A stretch of 45,216 bases of DNA. It comes from CAG-552 sp964516925. GTDB taxonomy: Bacteria; Bacillota; Clostridia; Christensenellales; Pumilibacteraceae. The notes under the pieces were generated by a model. The model saw nothing but the letters and a program-made list of their open reading frames with translations. It had not been told where the DNA came from and did not search any database. Both the position numbers and the translations under genes were made by a program. Every line of letters starts with the position of its first letter. Within the stretch, counting starts at the first letter, position 1. Below, piece by piece: positions 32,759 to 41,039 of this stretch. The DNA is taken from positions 1 to 45,216 of the forward strand of contig CAZEXL010000011.1 of NCBI GenBank assembly GCA_964516925.1. The letters run 5' to 3'.

Positions 32759-33391
32759 GTGTTTTCAATTGAAGCAAGGTCTAAACAGACCTTTTTACGC
32801 AATGAGTTTGAGGCGTACGGAAAGTGGAATATACCGATAATTCGTAACGACAAACTCGATTTAGAAAATGTCAATTTAATTAGTTATACGGATATTAAAA
32901 CTAATGACGTTGACGAGAACAAACAAAAGGGAGTCCATTTTTATATTGACGACTACCGTATGGAAGGATTGTATTATAATCCAACAAAATCTTTGCACAG
33001 GTTAGCACAGTATAAGTTTTTGATTTCTCCCGATTACAGCCTTTACAGGGATATGCCCAAGGCGGTGCAATTATTCAACGTGTTCCGAAGTCGTTGGTGC
33101 GGCGCGTTTTGGCAAAGCAAAGGAATAACCGTTATTCCTAGCATAAGTTGGGGTGATGCAAGCACTTTTGATTATTGTTTTGACGGAATAGAAGAAGGCT
33201 CTGTCGTTGCCGTCGGAACGATAGGGTGTAAGAAAAGTAAACTTTCCTTTATGCGCGGATATAACGAAATGTTAAAACGCATAAAGCCGAGTGCGATTAT
33301 CTGTTTCGGTTCGCCGCTATCCGAAATGCAAGGGGACATCATTCCTGTTGACTATAACTCTTCAAGGAGGGTGAATCGCAATGGGCGGTAG
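32759..33391 (+). CDS. DUF4417-type protein
   Basis: About 210 residues. The conserved pattern of this phage-associated family is clear: VHFYIDDYRMEGLYYNP, YKFLISPDYSLYRDMPKAVQ, FRSRWCGAFWQSKGITVIPS, SWGDASTFDYCFDGIEEGS and VAVGTIGCKKSK. The biochemical function of DUF4417 proteins is not known to me. I placed the start at a GTG (32759) with AGGAGG 10 bases upstream; an ATG at 32696 would add 21 residues but lacks a ribosome site. Its last 96 bp are part of a 122-bp sequence repeated at 34041. Strongly AT-rich compared with flanking host genes. Confidence 0.75.
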   Translation: MFSIEARSKQTFLRNEFEAYGKWNIPIIRNDKLDLENVNLISYTDIKTNDVDENKQKGVHFYIDDYRMEGLYYNPTKSLHRLAQYKFLISPDYSLYRDMPKAVQLFNVFRSRWCGAFWQSKGITVIPSISWGDASTFDYCFDGIEEGSVVAVGTIGCKKSKLSFMRGYNEMLKRIKPSAIICFGSPLSEMQGDIIPVDYNSSRRVNRNGR

Positions 33392-33417
33392 AGGAACTTA
33401 TGCGGTAGGAAATAATG
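33296..33417 (+). repeat. 122-bp direct repeat, copy A
   Basis: Spans the end of the DUF4417 gene, the ribosome site AAGGAGGGTGA and the first 12 codons of the next gene. Copy B at 34041-34162 has the same length and only three mismatches. Confidence 0.9.
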
Positions 33418-33770
33418 TAGGGTATACCTATAAAACGGTCGGCAAAATTGACGGTATAAAAGTGTTGAAAGGAATCGGAGATTTGCACGATTTGCCAATA
33501 GAGGCTCATTCAAGTTTTGCTTATATTAAACTAAAAGAGAATGGTGAGTTTAGCATGATGAGATTTTATGATAAAAATCATTATCTTATCAAAGAAATAG
33601 CCTATCATCCTGAAAAATATTTGGACAGGAGCAGAAAACCAATTTTACACGTCCACGAATATAAAGCAGGAGATTTAACTAATAGACCAAATAGATTGTT
33701 AACGAAGGAAGAATATGAGAAGTATAAAAAATATTTTGGAGGGGATTTGCGATGGAAGGCGGGAGAGTAA
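33381..33770 (+). CDS. GGRG-leader small protein, phage-associated
   Basis: 129 residues beginning MGGRGTYAVGNN. A short Gly-Gly-Arg-Gly leader followed by a variable domain is often seen in phage head-morphogenesis-type proteins and their relatives. The remainder (IKVLKGIGDLHDLPIEAHSS, KPILHVHEYKAGDLTNRP) is small and alpha/beta, with HVH near the end. A nuclease or toxin role cannot be shown. The ATG has AAGGAGGGTGA upstream; it overlaps the DUF4417 stop and its own end overlaps the next gene. Confidence 0.6.
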   Translation: MGGRGTYAVGNNVGYTYKTVGKIDGIKVLKGIGDLHDLPIEAHSSFAYIKLKENGEFSMMRFYDKNHYLIKEIAYHPEKYLDRSRKPILHVHEYKAGDLTNRPNRLLTKEEYEKYKKYFGGDLRWKAGE

Positions 33771-34039
33771 ATGATTTCATTGATGCATTTACATATCAGT
33801 CGGTTGCTGTTATGTTTAAGGGCGAAAAATATTTTTCAGACGGCATAACAACGACATCCGATGGTAAATATATATTTTTTATAATAAAGGTAAATGACCG
33901 TGGTGAATGTATAAAAGATGTTTTTGAGTTTAAGGGAGACACGATAGCCGATTGTGTAGCGGCTTTTGAGAATGCTCATATTTGGGACGGAAGAATGTTT
34001 TATGAGGTCGAAAACGAAATGACATGGTTAGATTGGTAA
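33752..34039 (+). CDS. Small partner protein of the GGRG gene
   Basis: A 95-residue acidic protein (MEGGRVNDFIDAFTYQSVAV, YEVENEMTWLDW at the end) with a ribosome site GGAGGGG 7 bases before the ATG. The start lies inside the end of the GGRG gene, so the two are co-translated. An acidic small protein after a basic one fits an immunity or inhibitor role, but no family is recognised. Confidence 0.6.
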   Translation: MEGGRVNDFIDAFTYQSVAVMFKGEKYFSDGITTTSDGKYIFFIIKVNDRGECIKDVFEFKGDTIADCVAAFENAHIWDGRMFYEVENEMTWLDW

Positions 34040-34040
34040 A

Positions 34041-34170
34041 ATTATCTGTTTCGGTTCGCCGCTATCCGAAATGAAAGGGGACATCATTCCCGTTGACTAT
34101 AACTCTTCAAGGAGGGTGAATCGCAATGGGAGGTAGAGGAACTTATGCGGTAGGAAATAATGATTGTTAA
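34041..34170 (+). pseudogene. 122-bp direct repeat, copy B, with a truncated GGRG gene
   Basis: Repeats 33296-33417 with three mismatches and then diverges. It carries the tail of a second DUF4417 gene (no longer open at its 5' side), the ribosome site, and MGGRGTYAVGNN followed by Asp, Cys and a stop (TAA, 34168-34170). It is the remnant of another copy of the same cassette. Confidence 0.8.
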
Positions 34171-34174
34171 AAAC

Positions 34175-34212
34175 AAAAAGGCGATTTGTCGATATTTACA
34201 AACCGCTTTTTT
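34175..34212. terminator. Imperfect bidirectional terminator before dinB
   Basis: AAAAAGGCGATTTGT pairs with ACAAACCGCTTTTT with one bulge and one mismatch, T-rich on both outer sides. It separates the AT-rich islet from the minus-strand dinB. Confidence 0.6.
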
Positions 34213-34235
34213 ATTAATTTATTCGGATTTTGGCA

Positions 34236-35450
34236 TTATCTTTTAAACGGTAAAAAGTCCTCGTCGTCCGTTTTGTCGTACATAAAATCGCGCTCGATAA
34301 GAGCAGCGCGATTGATTGTGTTTTTGCCGTATTTGGCGCGAATTTTGTCGATAGCTTTTTCCAGTCGTTCGTTTTTGTCGTCGTTTTCGCCGAACATGCT
34401 TGTTTGTGTTATCTCGTCGCTTTGTAACGAAAAGACGGCAACCGTTATTGCTCGTACAGGCTTGGTTGCAAGCGTTTTGTAAAGCGACAAAGCGTGCATG
34501 GCTATTGCGTCCGACGTGTTTACGGGCGGCACCGCTATTTGTTTTGAAACGGTCGCAAGATCGCTAAAACGTAGATGAACGGCGATTCCGCAACCCTTAA
34601 CCTTGTATTTGCGCATACGCGACGCCACTAGGTCCGCAAGATAGTAAATAAGAGCTTGGGCGTCGTCGAGCGAAGTAATGTCCTTTACGGTAGTCATTCC
34701 GTGGCTTACCGATTTTATTTCGCGGCAAACGTGAAATTTTCTTACCGGTTCGTCGTCCTCGCCGCGTGCGCATTGAATTATGCGTTTTCCGTTTATTCCA
34801 AAGTGCGAAACGAGCAAGCTTTCGTCTGCGGCGGCAAGGTCGCCGAGCGTATATATGTTAAGTTTTTTAAGTTTCTCGCTTGTTTTTTTGCCGACCATAA
34901 TCATATCCGAAGCGGGCAACGGCCAAATGAGCGATTTAAAGTTGTCGCGATTAACTATCGTCGTCGCGTCCGGTTTTTTAAGGTCGCTTCCCAGCTTTGC
35001 GAATACTTTGTTAAAAGATACTCCTACGCTAAGCGTAAGACCGAATTCGTCTTTTACGCGTTTGCGCAACGTGTTTGCGATTTCTTCGCCGCTTCCGAAT
35101 AGTCGCTTGCTGCCTGTTACGTCCAGCCAACATTCGTCGCAACCGAACGGTTCCACCATATCGGTATAGTGCGTGTACAGTTCGGTTACCGCTTTCGAGT
35201 ATTTTTCGTAATGGCTAAAGTGCGGCTCTACAATACGTAGTCCGGGGCATTTTTGCTCGGCTTGCCAAATTACGTCGCCCGTCTTTACGCCGTACTTTTT
35301 TGCGATTTCGTTTTTTGCTAAAATCACGCCGTGACGATTTTCTTTTCGTCCGGCGACGGCAACGGGAACTTCGCGTAGGTCGGGATTAAGCAAACATTCC
35401 ACCGACGCGTAAAAGTTATTCAAATCGCAATGCAAGATAACTCTGTCCAT
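34236..35450 (-). CDS. dinB: Y-family DNA polymerase IV
   Basis: 404 residues. Translesion polymerase motifs: DLNNFYASVE near the N-terminus (metal ligand Asp9), YSPD-type steric region replaced by EPHFSHYEKYS, the catalytic GCDECWLDVTGS (Asp105, Glu106), LSVGVSFNKVFAKLGSDLKKP, and helix-hairpin-helix elements. The little-finger domain (about 235-345) contains the CREIKSVSHGMTTVKDI segment; the C-terminus ends DEDFLPFKR and has no clear beta-clamp motif. I chose the second of two ATG codons because it lies 6 bases after TATAAT; the first overlaps the promoter spacing and would be upstream of transcription. Confidence 0.93.
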   Translation of the reverse strand: MDRVILHCDLNNFYASVECLLNPDLREVPVAVAGRKENRHGVILAKNEIAKKYGVKTGDVIWQAEQKCPGLRIVEPHFSHYEKYSKAVTELYTHYTDMVEPFGCDECWLDVTGSKRLFGSGEEIANTLRKRVKDEFGLTLSVGVSFNKVFAKLGSDLKKPDATTIVNRDNFKSLIWPLPASDMIMVGKKTSEKLKKLNIYTLGDLAAADESLLVSHFGINGKRIIQCARGEDDEPVRKFHVCREIKSVSHGMTTVKDITSLDDAQALIYYLADLVASRMRKYKVKGCGIAVHLRFSDLATVSKQIAVPPVNTSDAIAMHALSLYKTLATKPVRAITVAVFSLQSDEITQTSMFGENDDKNERLEKAIDKIRAKYGKNTINRAALIERDFMYDKTDDEDFLPFKR

Positions 35451-35456
35451 AATCAT

Positions 35457-35462
35457 ATTATA
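35457..35462 (-). promoter_or_regulatory. -10 box of dinB, leaderless
   Basis: TATAAT on the minus strand lies 6 bases before the dinB start codon used. The -35 position (17 bp upstream) reads TTCCGT and is weak. No LexA-type operator was recognised. Confidence 0.6.
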
Positions 35463-35562
35463 TCACGATTACTCTAAAAACGGAAATGCTTTTAAGGAAT
35501 TTTCAAAATATATTCGCCGTAGGCTAGTGCTTTCCAAAAGTAAGTTTTCTTGGCTAAAAAAC

Positions 35563-35591
35563 TTGACTAAAAAAGGGCAATGTAATATAAT
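35563..35591 (+). promoter_or_regulatory. Leaderless promoter of uvrB-uvrA
   Basis: TTGACT (35563-35568), 17 bp, TATAAT (35586-35591); the uvrB ATG begins 9 bases after the box. There is no Shine-Dalgarno sequence. No LexA-type box is visible. Confidence 0.75.
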
Positions 35592-35599
35592 CTATAGGT

Positions 35600-37573
35600 A
35601 TGGATTTTCAACTCGTCAGCAAATTCAAACCTACGGGCGATCAGCCGCAGGCAATCGACGCTCTTACCGAAGGATTAAACAACGGAATCAAGAGTCAGGT
35701 TCTTTTGGGCGTAACCGGCAGCGGCAAGACTTTTACCATGGCTAACGTAATAAAAAACGTCAATCGGCCTACGTTGGTACTTGCGCACAACAAGACGTTG
35801 GCTGCTCAGCTTTGCAACGAGTTTCGCGAGTTTTTTCCAAACAACCGCGTTGAATTTTTCGTATCGTACTACGACTACTATCAGCCCGAAGCGTACATCG
35901 TTTCGTCCGATACGTACATCGAAAAGGACCTTGCTATAAACGACGAAATCGATAAACTTCGTCATTCGGCGACTTGTGCCCTTCAGGAATGTCGCGACGT
36001 AATAGTGGTAAGCAGCGTGTCGTGCATATACGGCTTGGGCGCGCCCGAAGATTATTACAGAATGAGCATATCGCTTCGCCCCGGTATGACTATGGAACGC
36101 GACGAGCTCATACGTCGTTTGGTGGAAATAAACTACAAGCGCAACGATATCGAGTTTGCTCGTACCAACTTTAGAGTAAAGGGCGACGTCGTGGATATAT
36201 TCGTAGCTTCGTCAAGCGAAATTGCGGTGCGCGTCGAATTTTTCGGGGACGAAATAGATTCTATAAGCGAGTTCGAAGCTGTAAGCGGCAAGGTGATAAG
36301 CAATCTTAAGCACGTTGCCATTTTTCCCGCAAGTCACTACGCGGTAGAGCAGGAACGACTTAGCAAGGCGACGGAAAAAATTCAGGCGGATTTGGACGAT
36401 CGAGTGCGCTTTTTTACCGATTGCGGCAAGCTGCTCGAAGCCGAACGCATAAAACAGCGAGTAACGTACGATCTTGAAATGATGAAGGAAATCGGCTATT
36501 GCAGCGGTATCGAAAACTATTCGCGATACTTCGACGGACGACAGCCCGGACAGCCGCCGTTTACTTTGCTAGATTATTTTCCGTCCGACTTCGTGTTGTT
36601 TATCGACGAAAGTCATATGACGGTGCCGCAAATACGCGCTATGTATCACGGCGACCTCGCGCGCAAAACGAGCCTAGTGGACTACGGTTTCCGTCTCCCT
36701 GCCGCATTCGACAATCGTCCGCTTAATTTCGAGGAATTCAACGGCCGTATCGGTCAAACGATATACGTGTCGGCAACGCCGGCAAAGTACGAGCTTTCGC
36801 TTGCGGGCGGTATGATTGCCGAACAGATAATTCGTCCTACCGGGCTTATGGATCCCCCCATTACGGTGCGCAAAATTCAAGGGCAAATAGACGATTTGCT
36901 AAGCGAAATCAAGGCTACCACGGCGAGTGGCGGACGAACGCTCGTTACTACTTTAACCAAGCGCATGTCCGAAAGTTTAACTACGTATCTGTCCGAAAAC
37001 GGAATCAAAGTCAAATATCTTCATTCCGATATCGACACTATGGAGCGTATACAAATAGTAAACGGTCTGCGCCGAGGCGACTTCGACGTAATAGTGGGCA
37101 TAAATCTTTTGCGCGAAGGCTTGGATATTCCCGAGGTAATGCTGGTTGCCATTCTCGACGCCGACAAGGAGGGCTTTTTGCGTAGCTCGTCCGCACTTAT
37201 TCAAACTGTAGGGCGAGCGGCTCGTAACGCAAACAGCAAAGTCATTCTTTACGCCGACGTAATAACCGACTCTATGAAGTACGCAATGGACGAAACCGCG
37301 CGTCGTCGAGCGGTGCAGGGCGAGTACAACGAGGCGCACGGCATAACGCCCAAAACGATAGTAAAGGAAATCGCCAACACGCTGGAAATAACGTCCAAAG
37401 TAACAAAAGTGGATTACGACGACATACCCGATCAAATAGACAAACTCAAAGCGCTTATGGCGGTAGCCAGCAGTTCGCTCGACTTCGAAACGGCAATAAA
37501 GCTGCGCGACAATATACAAGAGCTTAAAAATTTGCAAAGCAAGATTAAAAGGAACAAAAAGCACAATGGATAA
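35600..37573 (+). CDS. uvrB: UvrB, excinuclease ABC subunit B
   Basis: Damage-verifying helicase of nucleotide excision repair. Walker A GVTGSGKT (37-44), the beta-hairpin region YYDYYQPEAYI, DEIDKLRHSAT, DESHMT, and the C-terminal UVR motif (ASSSLDFETAIKLRDNIQEL) for UvrC contact are present. The length, 657 residues, is typical. The mRNA appears leaderless. The 3' end overlaps the start of uvrA by 8 bp. Confidence 0.96.
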   Translation: MDFQLVSKFKPTGDQPQAIDALTEGLNNGIKSQVLLGVTGSGKTFTMANVIKNVNRPTLVLAHNKTLAAQLCNEFREFFPNNRVEFFVSYYDYYQPEAYIVSSDTYIEKDLAINDEIDKLRHSATCALQECRDVIVVSSVSCIYGLGAPEDYYRMSISLRPGMTMERDELIRRLVEINYKRNDIEFARTNFRVKGDVVDIFVASSSEIAVRVEFFGDEIDSISEFEAVSGKVISNLKHVAIFPASHYAVEQERLSKATEKIQADLDDRVRFFTDCGKLLEAERIKQRVTYDLEMMKEIGYCSGIENYSRYFDGRQPGQPPFTLLDYFPSDFVLFIDESHMTVPQIRAMYHGDLARKTSLVDYGFRLPAAFDNRPLNFEEFNGRIGQTIYVSATPAKYELSLAGGMIAEQIIRPTGLMDPPITVRKIQGQIDDLLSEIKATTASGGRTLVTTLTKRMSESLTTYLSENGIKVKYLHSDIDTMERIQIVNGLRRGDFDVIVGINLLREGLDIPEVMLVAILDADKEGFLRSSSALIQTVGRAARNANSKVILYADVITDSMKYAMDETARRRAVQGEYNEAHGITPKTIVKEIANTLEITSKVTKVDYDDIPDQIDKLKALMAVASSSLDFETAIKLRDNIQELKNLQSKIKRNKKHNG

Positions 37574-40370
37574 TATAGTAATAAAAGGAGCAAAGGAAAA
37601 CAATCTAAAAAATATCGACGTCGTTTTGCCGCGCGAAAAGCTTATCGTTTTTACAGGACTTTCGGGCAGTGGAAAAACCAGTCTTGCTTTTGATACGATT
37701 TTTGCCGAAGGTCAGCGCCGCTACGTCGAATCGCTTTCGTCGTACGCGCGACTGTTCTTAGGACAAATGAACAAGCCGGACGTCGAGAGTATCGAAGGTC
37801 TTTCGCCCGCAATATCTATCGACCAAAAAACGACCAGCCGCAATCCTCGTTCTACCGTAGGCACGGTAACCGAGATATACGACTATCTAAGATTGCTGTT
37901 TGCAAGGGTAGGAACGGTCCATTGTCCCTCGTGCGGCAAGGAAATCGCGCAGCAGTCGGTGGATCAGATTTTAGATAAAGTAACTGCATATCCCGTCGGA
38001 AGCAAAATAGTGGTAAGCGCGCCCGTCGTAAGGGGCAGAAAGGGCGAATACAAAACCTTGCTTGCCGATTTTGCAAAAAGCGGATTCGTGCGCGTAAACG
38101 TCGACGGCAAAACGTACAACCTAGGCGACGAAATTCCCTTAGATAAGCAAATAAAGCACGATATAAGCGTTGTAGTCGATCGAATAGTAATAAAAGAGGG
38201 TGTGCGTTCAAGACTTTCGGACAGCGTCGAAACCGCGCTTAAGCTTGCCGACGGACTGGTAGTAATAACTGTCGACGGAACGGACGAGCTGTTTTCCACA
38301 AAATATTCGTGCCCCGACTGCGGCGTGTCTATCGCCGAAGTAGAGCCCAGACTGTTCTCGTTTAACAGTCCGTTCGGAGCTTGCCCCGAATGCAGCGGCT
38401 TGGGCTTTTTGGAAAAGATAGATCCTCAGCTTATTTACGGCGACGGAAGCAAGTCGTTGCGTGAAGGCGCGCTTACCATATCCGGTTGGAACTTCGACGC
38501 CGCTCACACCGAAATGTACTTTAACGCGCTTTCCAAGCGATACGGTTTTTCGTTGGACGTTCCGTTCAAAGATCTGCCGCAGGAAATCAAACAAATGCTT
38601 TTGTACGGCAACGGCGGCGAAAAGCTTAACCTAAGCTATAATTCGTATAATTTTTCTGGCAGCTACGTCGGTTCGTACGAGGGCGTAGTGCCCAATTTAG
38701 AGCGTCGTTTCCGCGAGACGACCAGCGAGTACGTAAAAAGCGACATATATCGTTTTATGCGAACCACGCCGTGCCCGACTTGTCACGGACTCAGACTAAA
38801 AAAAGAGGCGCTTTCGGTGCGAGTAGGCGGCAAAAACATAGCCGAAGTTTGCGCTATGTCGGTTAAGGAGCTCGTCGGTTTTATCGACGGATTGCAACTG
38901 CCTTCCACCAAAGCGATAATTGCCGCGGGAGTGCTTAAAGAAATTAAGGCGCGTCTTAAATTCTTGTCCGACGTAGGGCTAGGCTATCTTACGCTTTCGC
39001 GCGGAGCGGCGTCGCTGTCGGGCGGCGAGGCGCAGCGAATTCGACTTGCAACGCAAATAGGTTCGGGGCTTACCGGCGTACTGTATATTTTGGACGAGCC
39101 GAGCATAGGACTTCATCAACGCGACAACGAAAAACTTATAGCCACTCTCGAACGTTTGCGAGACCTTGGCAACACGCTTATCGTCGTAGAGCACGACGAG
39201 GACACCGTTCGACACGCCGATTATATCGTGGATATCGGTCCGGGCGCGGGCGTGCACGGCGGAAAAATCGTGGCAAAAGGGACGCTAAGCGATATTTTGG
39301 CTAGTAGCCAGTCGCTTACCGGAGCGTATCTTCGAGGCGACAAAAAAATACTCGTTCCTTCGGTAAGGCGAACGCCAAAAGGGCATATATCGGTAAAGGG
39401 CGCGTCGCAAAACAATCTTAAGGGTATCGACGTCGACATTCCGCTAGGAGTGTTTACGGCAATAACCGGGGTGTCGGGCAGCGGCAAAAGCACGCTTATA
39501 AATCAAACGCTTAGTCCGGCGGTAAGCAACGCCATAATGGGCACTCGCTTGCAAGTGGGCAAGCACGAAAGCATAGAAGGACTCGAACAAATCGACAAAA
39601 TCATAGTAATCGATCAAAGTCCCATAGGACGTACTCCGCGCAGTAATCCGGCTACGTATACCGGCGTGTTCACGTTTATACGCGATTTGTACGCCAAAAC
39701 GCAGGATGCGTTGCAACGCGGCTACAAGTCGGGAAGATTCAGCTTTAACATAAAGGGCGGCAGATGCGAAAGCTGTCAGGGCGACGGAATAATAAAAATC
39801 GAAATGAACTTCTTGCCCGACGTTTACGTCGAGTGCGAAGTGTGCAAGGGAAAACGGTACAACAAGGAAACGCTCGAAGTTAAATACAAGGACAAGAGCA
39901 TTGCCGACGTATTGGATATGACGATAGAGGAAGCGATGAAGTTTTTCGAAAACGTTCCGCCTATCTACAACAAGATTCGCGCTTTGTACGAAGTGGGACT
40001 CGGATACGTCAAGCTTGGTCAGCCGGCAACGACGCTATCCGGCGGCGAAGCGCAACGAGTAAAGCTCGCAACCGAACTCAGTCGTCGGGCAACCGGCAAA
40101 ACTTTGTACGTGCTCGACGAACCTACGACCGGTTTGCACGTTGCCGACGTGGACAAGCTTATTCAAATACTGCAAAAGCTCGTATTAAGCGGCAATTCCG
40201 TGGTGGTAATCGAACATAATTTGGACGTAATTAAGGTAGCCGATCACATAATAGACCTTGGCCCCGAGGGCGGAGATCTGGGCGGCGAAATCGTGGCGCA
40301 AGGCACGCCCGAACAAGTCGCCGCGGTCGAAAATAGCTACACGGGTCAGTTCCTTAAAAAGATTCTATAG
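37566..40370 (+). CDS. uvrA: UvrA, excinuclease ABC subunit A
   Basis: Damage-sensing ABC ATPase. Both ATP sites are complete: GLSGSGKTSLAFD (N-terminal) and GVSGSGKSTLIN, with signatures LSGGEAQRIRLATQ and LSGGEAQRVKLATE. Zinc modules are visible as CPDCG with CPECSGLG, and CESCQGDG with CEVCKGKR. 934 residues is the normal length. It overlaps uvrB and so is co-translated. A palindromic repeat starts 2 bases after the stop codon and probably terminates the operon. Confidence 0.96.
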   Translation: MDNIVIKGAKENNLKNIDVVLPREKLIVFTGLSGSGKTSLAFDTIFAEGQRRYVESLSSYARLFLGQMNKPDVESIEGLSPAISIDQKTTSRNPRSTVGTVTEIYDYLRLLFARVGTVHCPSCGKEIAQQSVDQILDKVTAYPVGSKIVVSAPVVRGRKGEYKTLLADFAKSGFVRVNVDGKTYNLGDEIPLDKQIKHDISVVVDRIVIKEGVRSRLSDSVETALKLADGLVVITVDGTDELFSTKYSCPDCGVSIAEVEPRLFSFNSPFGACPECSGLGFLEKIDPQLIYGDGSKSLREGALTISGWNFDAAHTEMYFNALSKRYGFSLDVPFKDLPQEIKQMLLYGNGGEKLNLSYNSYNFSGSYVGSYEGVVPNLERRFRETTSEYVKSDIYRFMRTTPCPTCHGLRLKKEALSVRVGGKNIAEVCAMSVKELVGFIDGLQLPSTKAIIAAGVLKEIKARLKFLSDVGLGYLTLSRGAASLSGGEAQRIRLATQIGSGLTGVLYILDEPSIGLHQRDNEKLIATLERLRDLGNTLIVVEHDEDTVRHADYIVDIGPGAGVHGGKIVAKGTLSDILASSQSLTGAYLRGDKKILVPSVRRTPKGHISVKGASQNNLKGIDVDIPLGVFTAITGVSGSGKSTLINQTLSPAVSNAIMGTRLQVGKHESIEGLEQIDKIIVIDQSPIGRTPRSNPATYTGVFTFIRDLYAKTQDALQRGYKSGRFSFNIKGGRCESCQGDGIIKIEMNFLPDVYVECEVCKGKRYNKETLEVKYKDKSIADVLDMTIEEAMKFFENVPPIYNKIRALYEVGLGYVKLGQPATTLSGGEAQRVKLATELSRRATGKTLYVLDEPTTGLHVADVDKLIQILQKLVLSGNSVVVIEHNLDVIKVADHIIDLGPEGGDLGGEIVAQGTPEQVAAVENSYTGQFLKKIL

Positions 40371-40930
40371 TCCTTACCTTTCTTTCGGAAAGAAAGGCAA
40401 GCCAAAGAAACCTAAACCTTATGTCATTATGTCATTCTGAGCCGCAGGCGAAGAATCTCGCGGAAGCGAAACCTTATTGTCACCAACGAGGAGCGTAAGC
40501 GACGCGGTAATCTCTCCGTGTAACTGTACGCTTTCGGCAACATAAACGCATTGCCGCCCAATCCACCTTCTGTCGTTCTGAGTCGCATTTTCTGTCATTC
40601 TGAGCGTTAGCGAAGAATCCCGCGGAAGCGAACCATATGTTAGCACTATCGTAACAGCAGAAAACATTCCAACCATATGTCATTGCGAAGGGATCCCTGC
40701 GGCAATCTCTCCGTTAAGCTCCTTCCTCTCGGCAACAGTAGAGGCACTGCCGCCCGAACTTAATTCTTATCAAGCTTCTTTTGCTTACTTTTCTTCACGG
40801 AAGAAAAGTAAGTCGGCAACATTAAACTCACAACTGTTTGCAAAACATATTCTATCAAGCTTCTTTTGCTTACTTTTCTTCTCGGAAGAAAAGTAAGTGA
40901 TAAATAAAGCAAATATTCGTGGTAACTTTA
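40371..40930. repeat. Repeat-rich intergenic region
   Basis: No gene is supported here. It holds three palindromes of the TTACTTTTCTT family (40373-40401, 40784-40812, 40869-40897); the last two lie in a 46-bp near-identical direct repeat beginning TATCAAGCTTCTTTTGC. Between them are repeats built on TCATTCTGAG and GAAGAATC (around 40434 and 40595), each followed by CGCGGAAGCGAA, and on CGAAGGGATCCCTGCGGCAA or GGAGCGTAAGCGACGCGG with AATCTC. Sequences of the latter kinds are widely scattered in many uncultured bacterial genomes, as far as I recall. Reading frames here are chance products. Confidence 0.8.
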
Positions 40931-40949
40931 CAAGCGGCGCAATATTGAC

Positions 40950-40979
40950 TTGACACTTCCCCTAAAATAATGTTATATT
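40950..40979 (+). promoter_or_regulatory. Promoter of the lipoprotein operon
   Basis: TTGACA (40950-40955) followed by TTATAT (40973, 17 bp) or TATATT (40974, 18 bp). The first gene starts 60 bases later with AAGGAG upstream. Confidence 0.7.
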
Positions 40980-40995
40980 AACCGTACATTAATTT

Positions 40996-41013
40996 AAGGA
41001 CGAATAGGTCCTT
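40996..41013 (+). promoter_or_regulatory. 5' leader hairpin
   Basis: AAGGAC, loop GAATAG, GTCCTT: a perfect 6-bp stem in the leader of the lipoprotein mRNA. It is not followed by a T run, so it may stabilise the mRNA or regulate rather than terminate. Confidence 0.4.
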
Positions 41014-41039
41014 GTCAATTTGCATAAGGAGAAACAATT

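Noticed and set aside
35457..35599. LexA/SOS operator between dinB and uvrB
   Set aside because: No GAAC-N4-GTTC-like palindrome is present in the gap.
36977..37603. A 208-residue minus-strand reading frame across the uvrB end
   Set aside because: It is antisense to the well-supported uvrB and uvrA genes, starts without a ribosome site and reads as arbitrary hydrophobic/aromatic sequence.
40419..40676. Reading frame of 85 residues within the repeat region
   Set aside because: Its sequence consists of translated intergenic repeats (TCATTCTGAG, GAAGAATC type).
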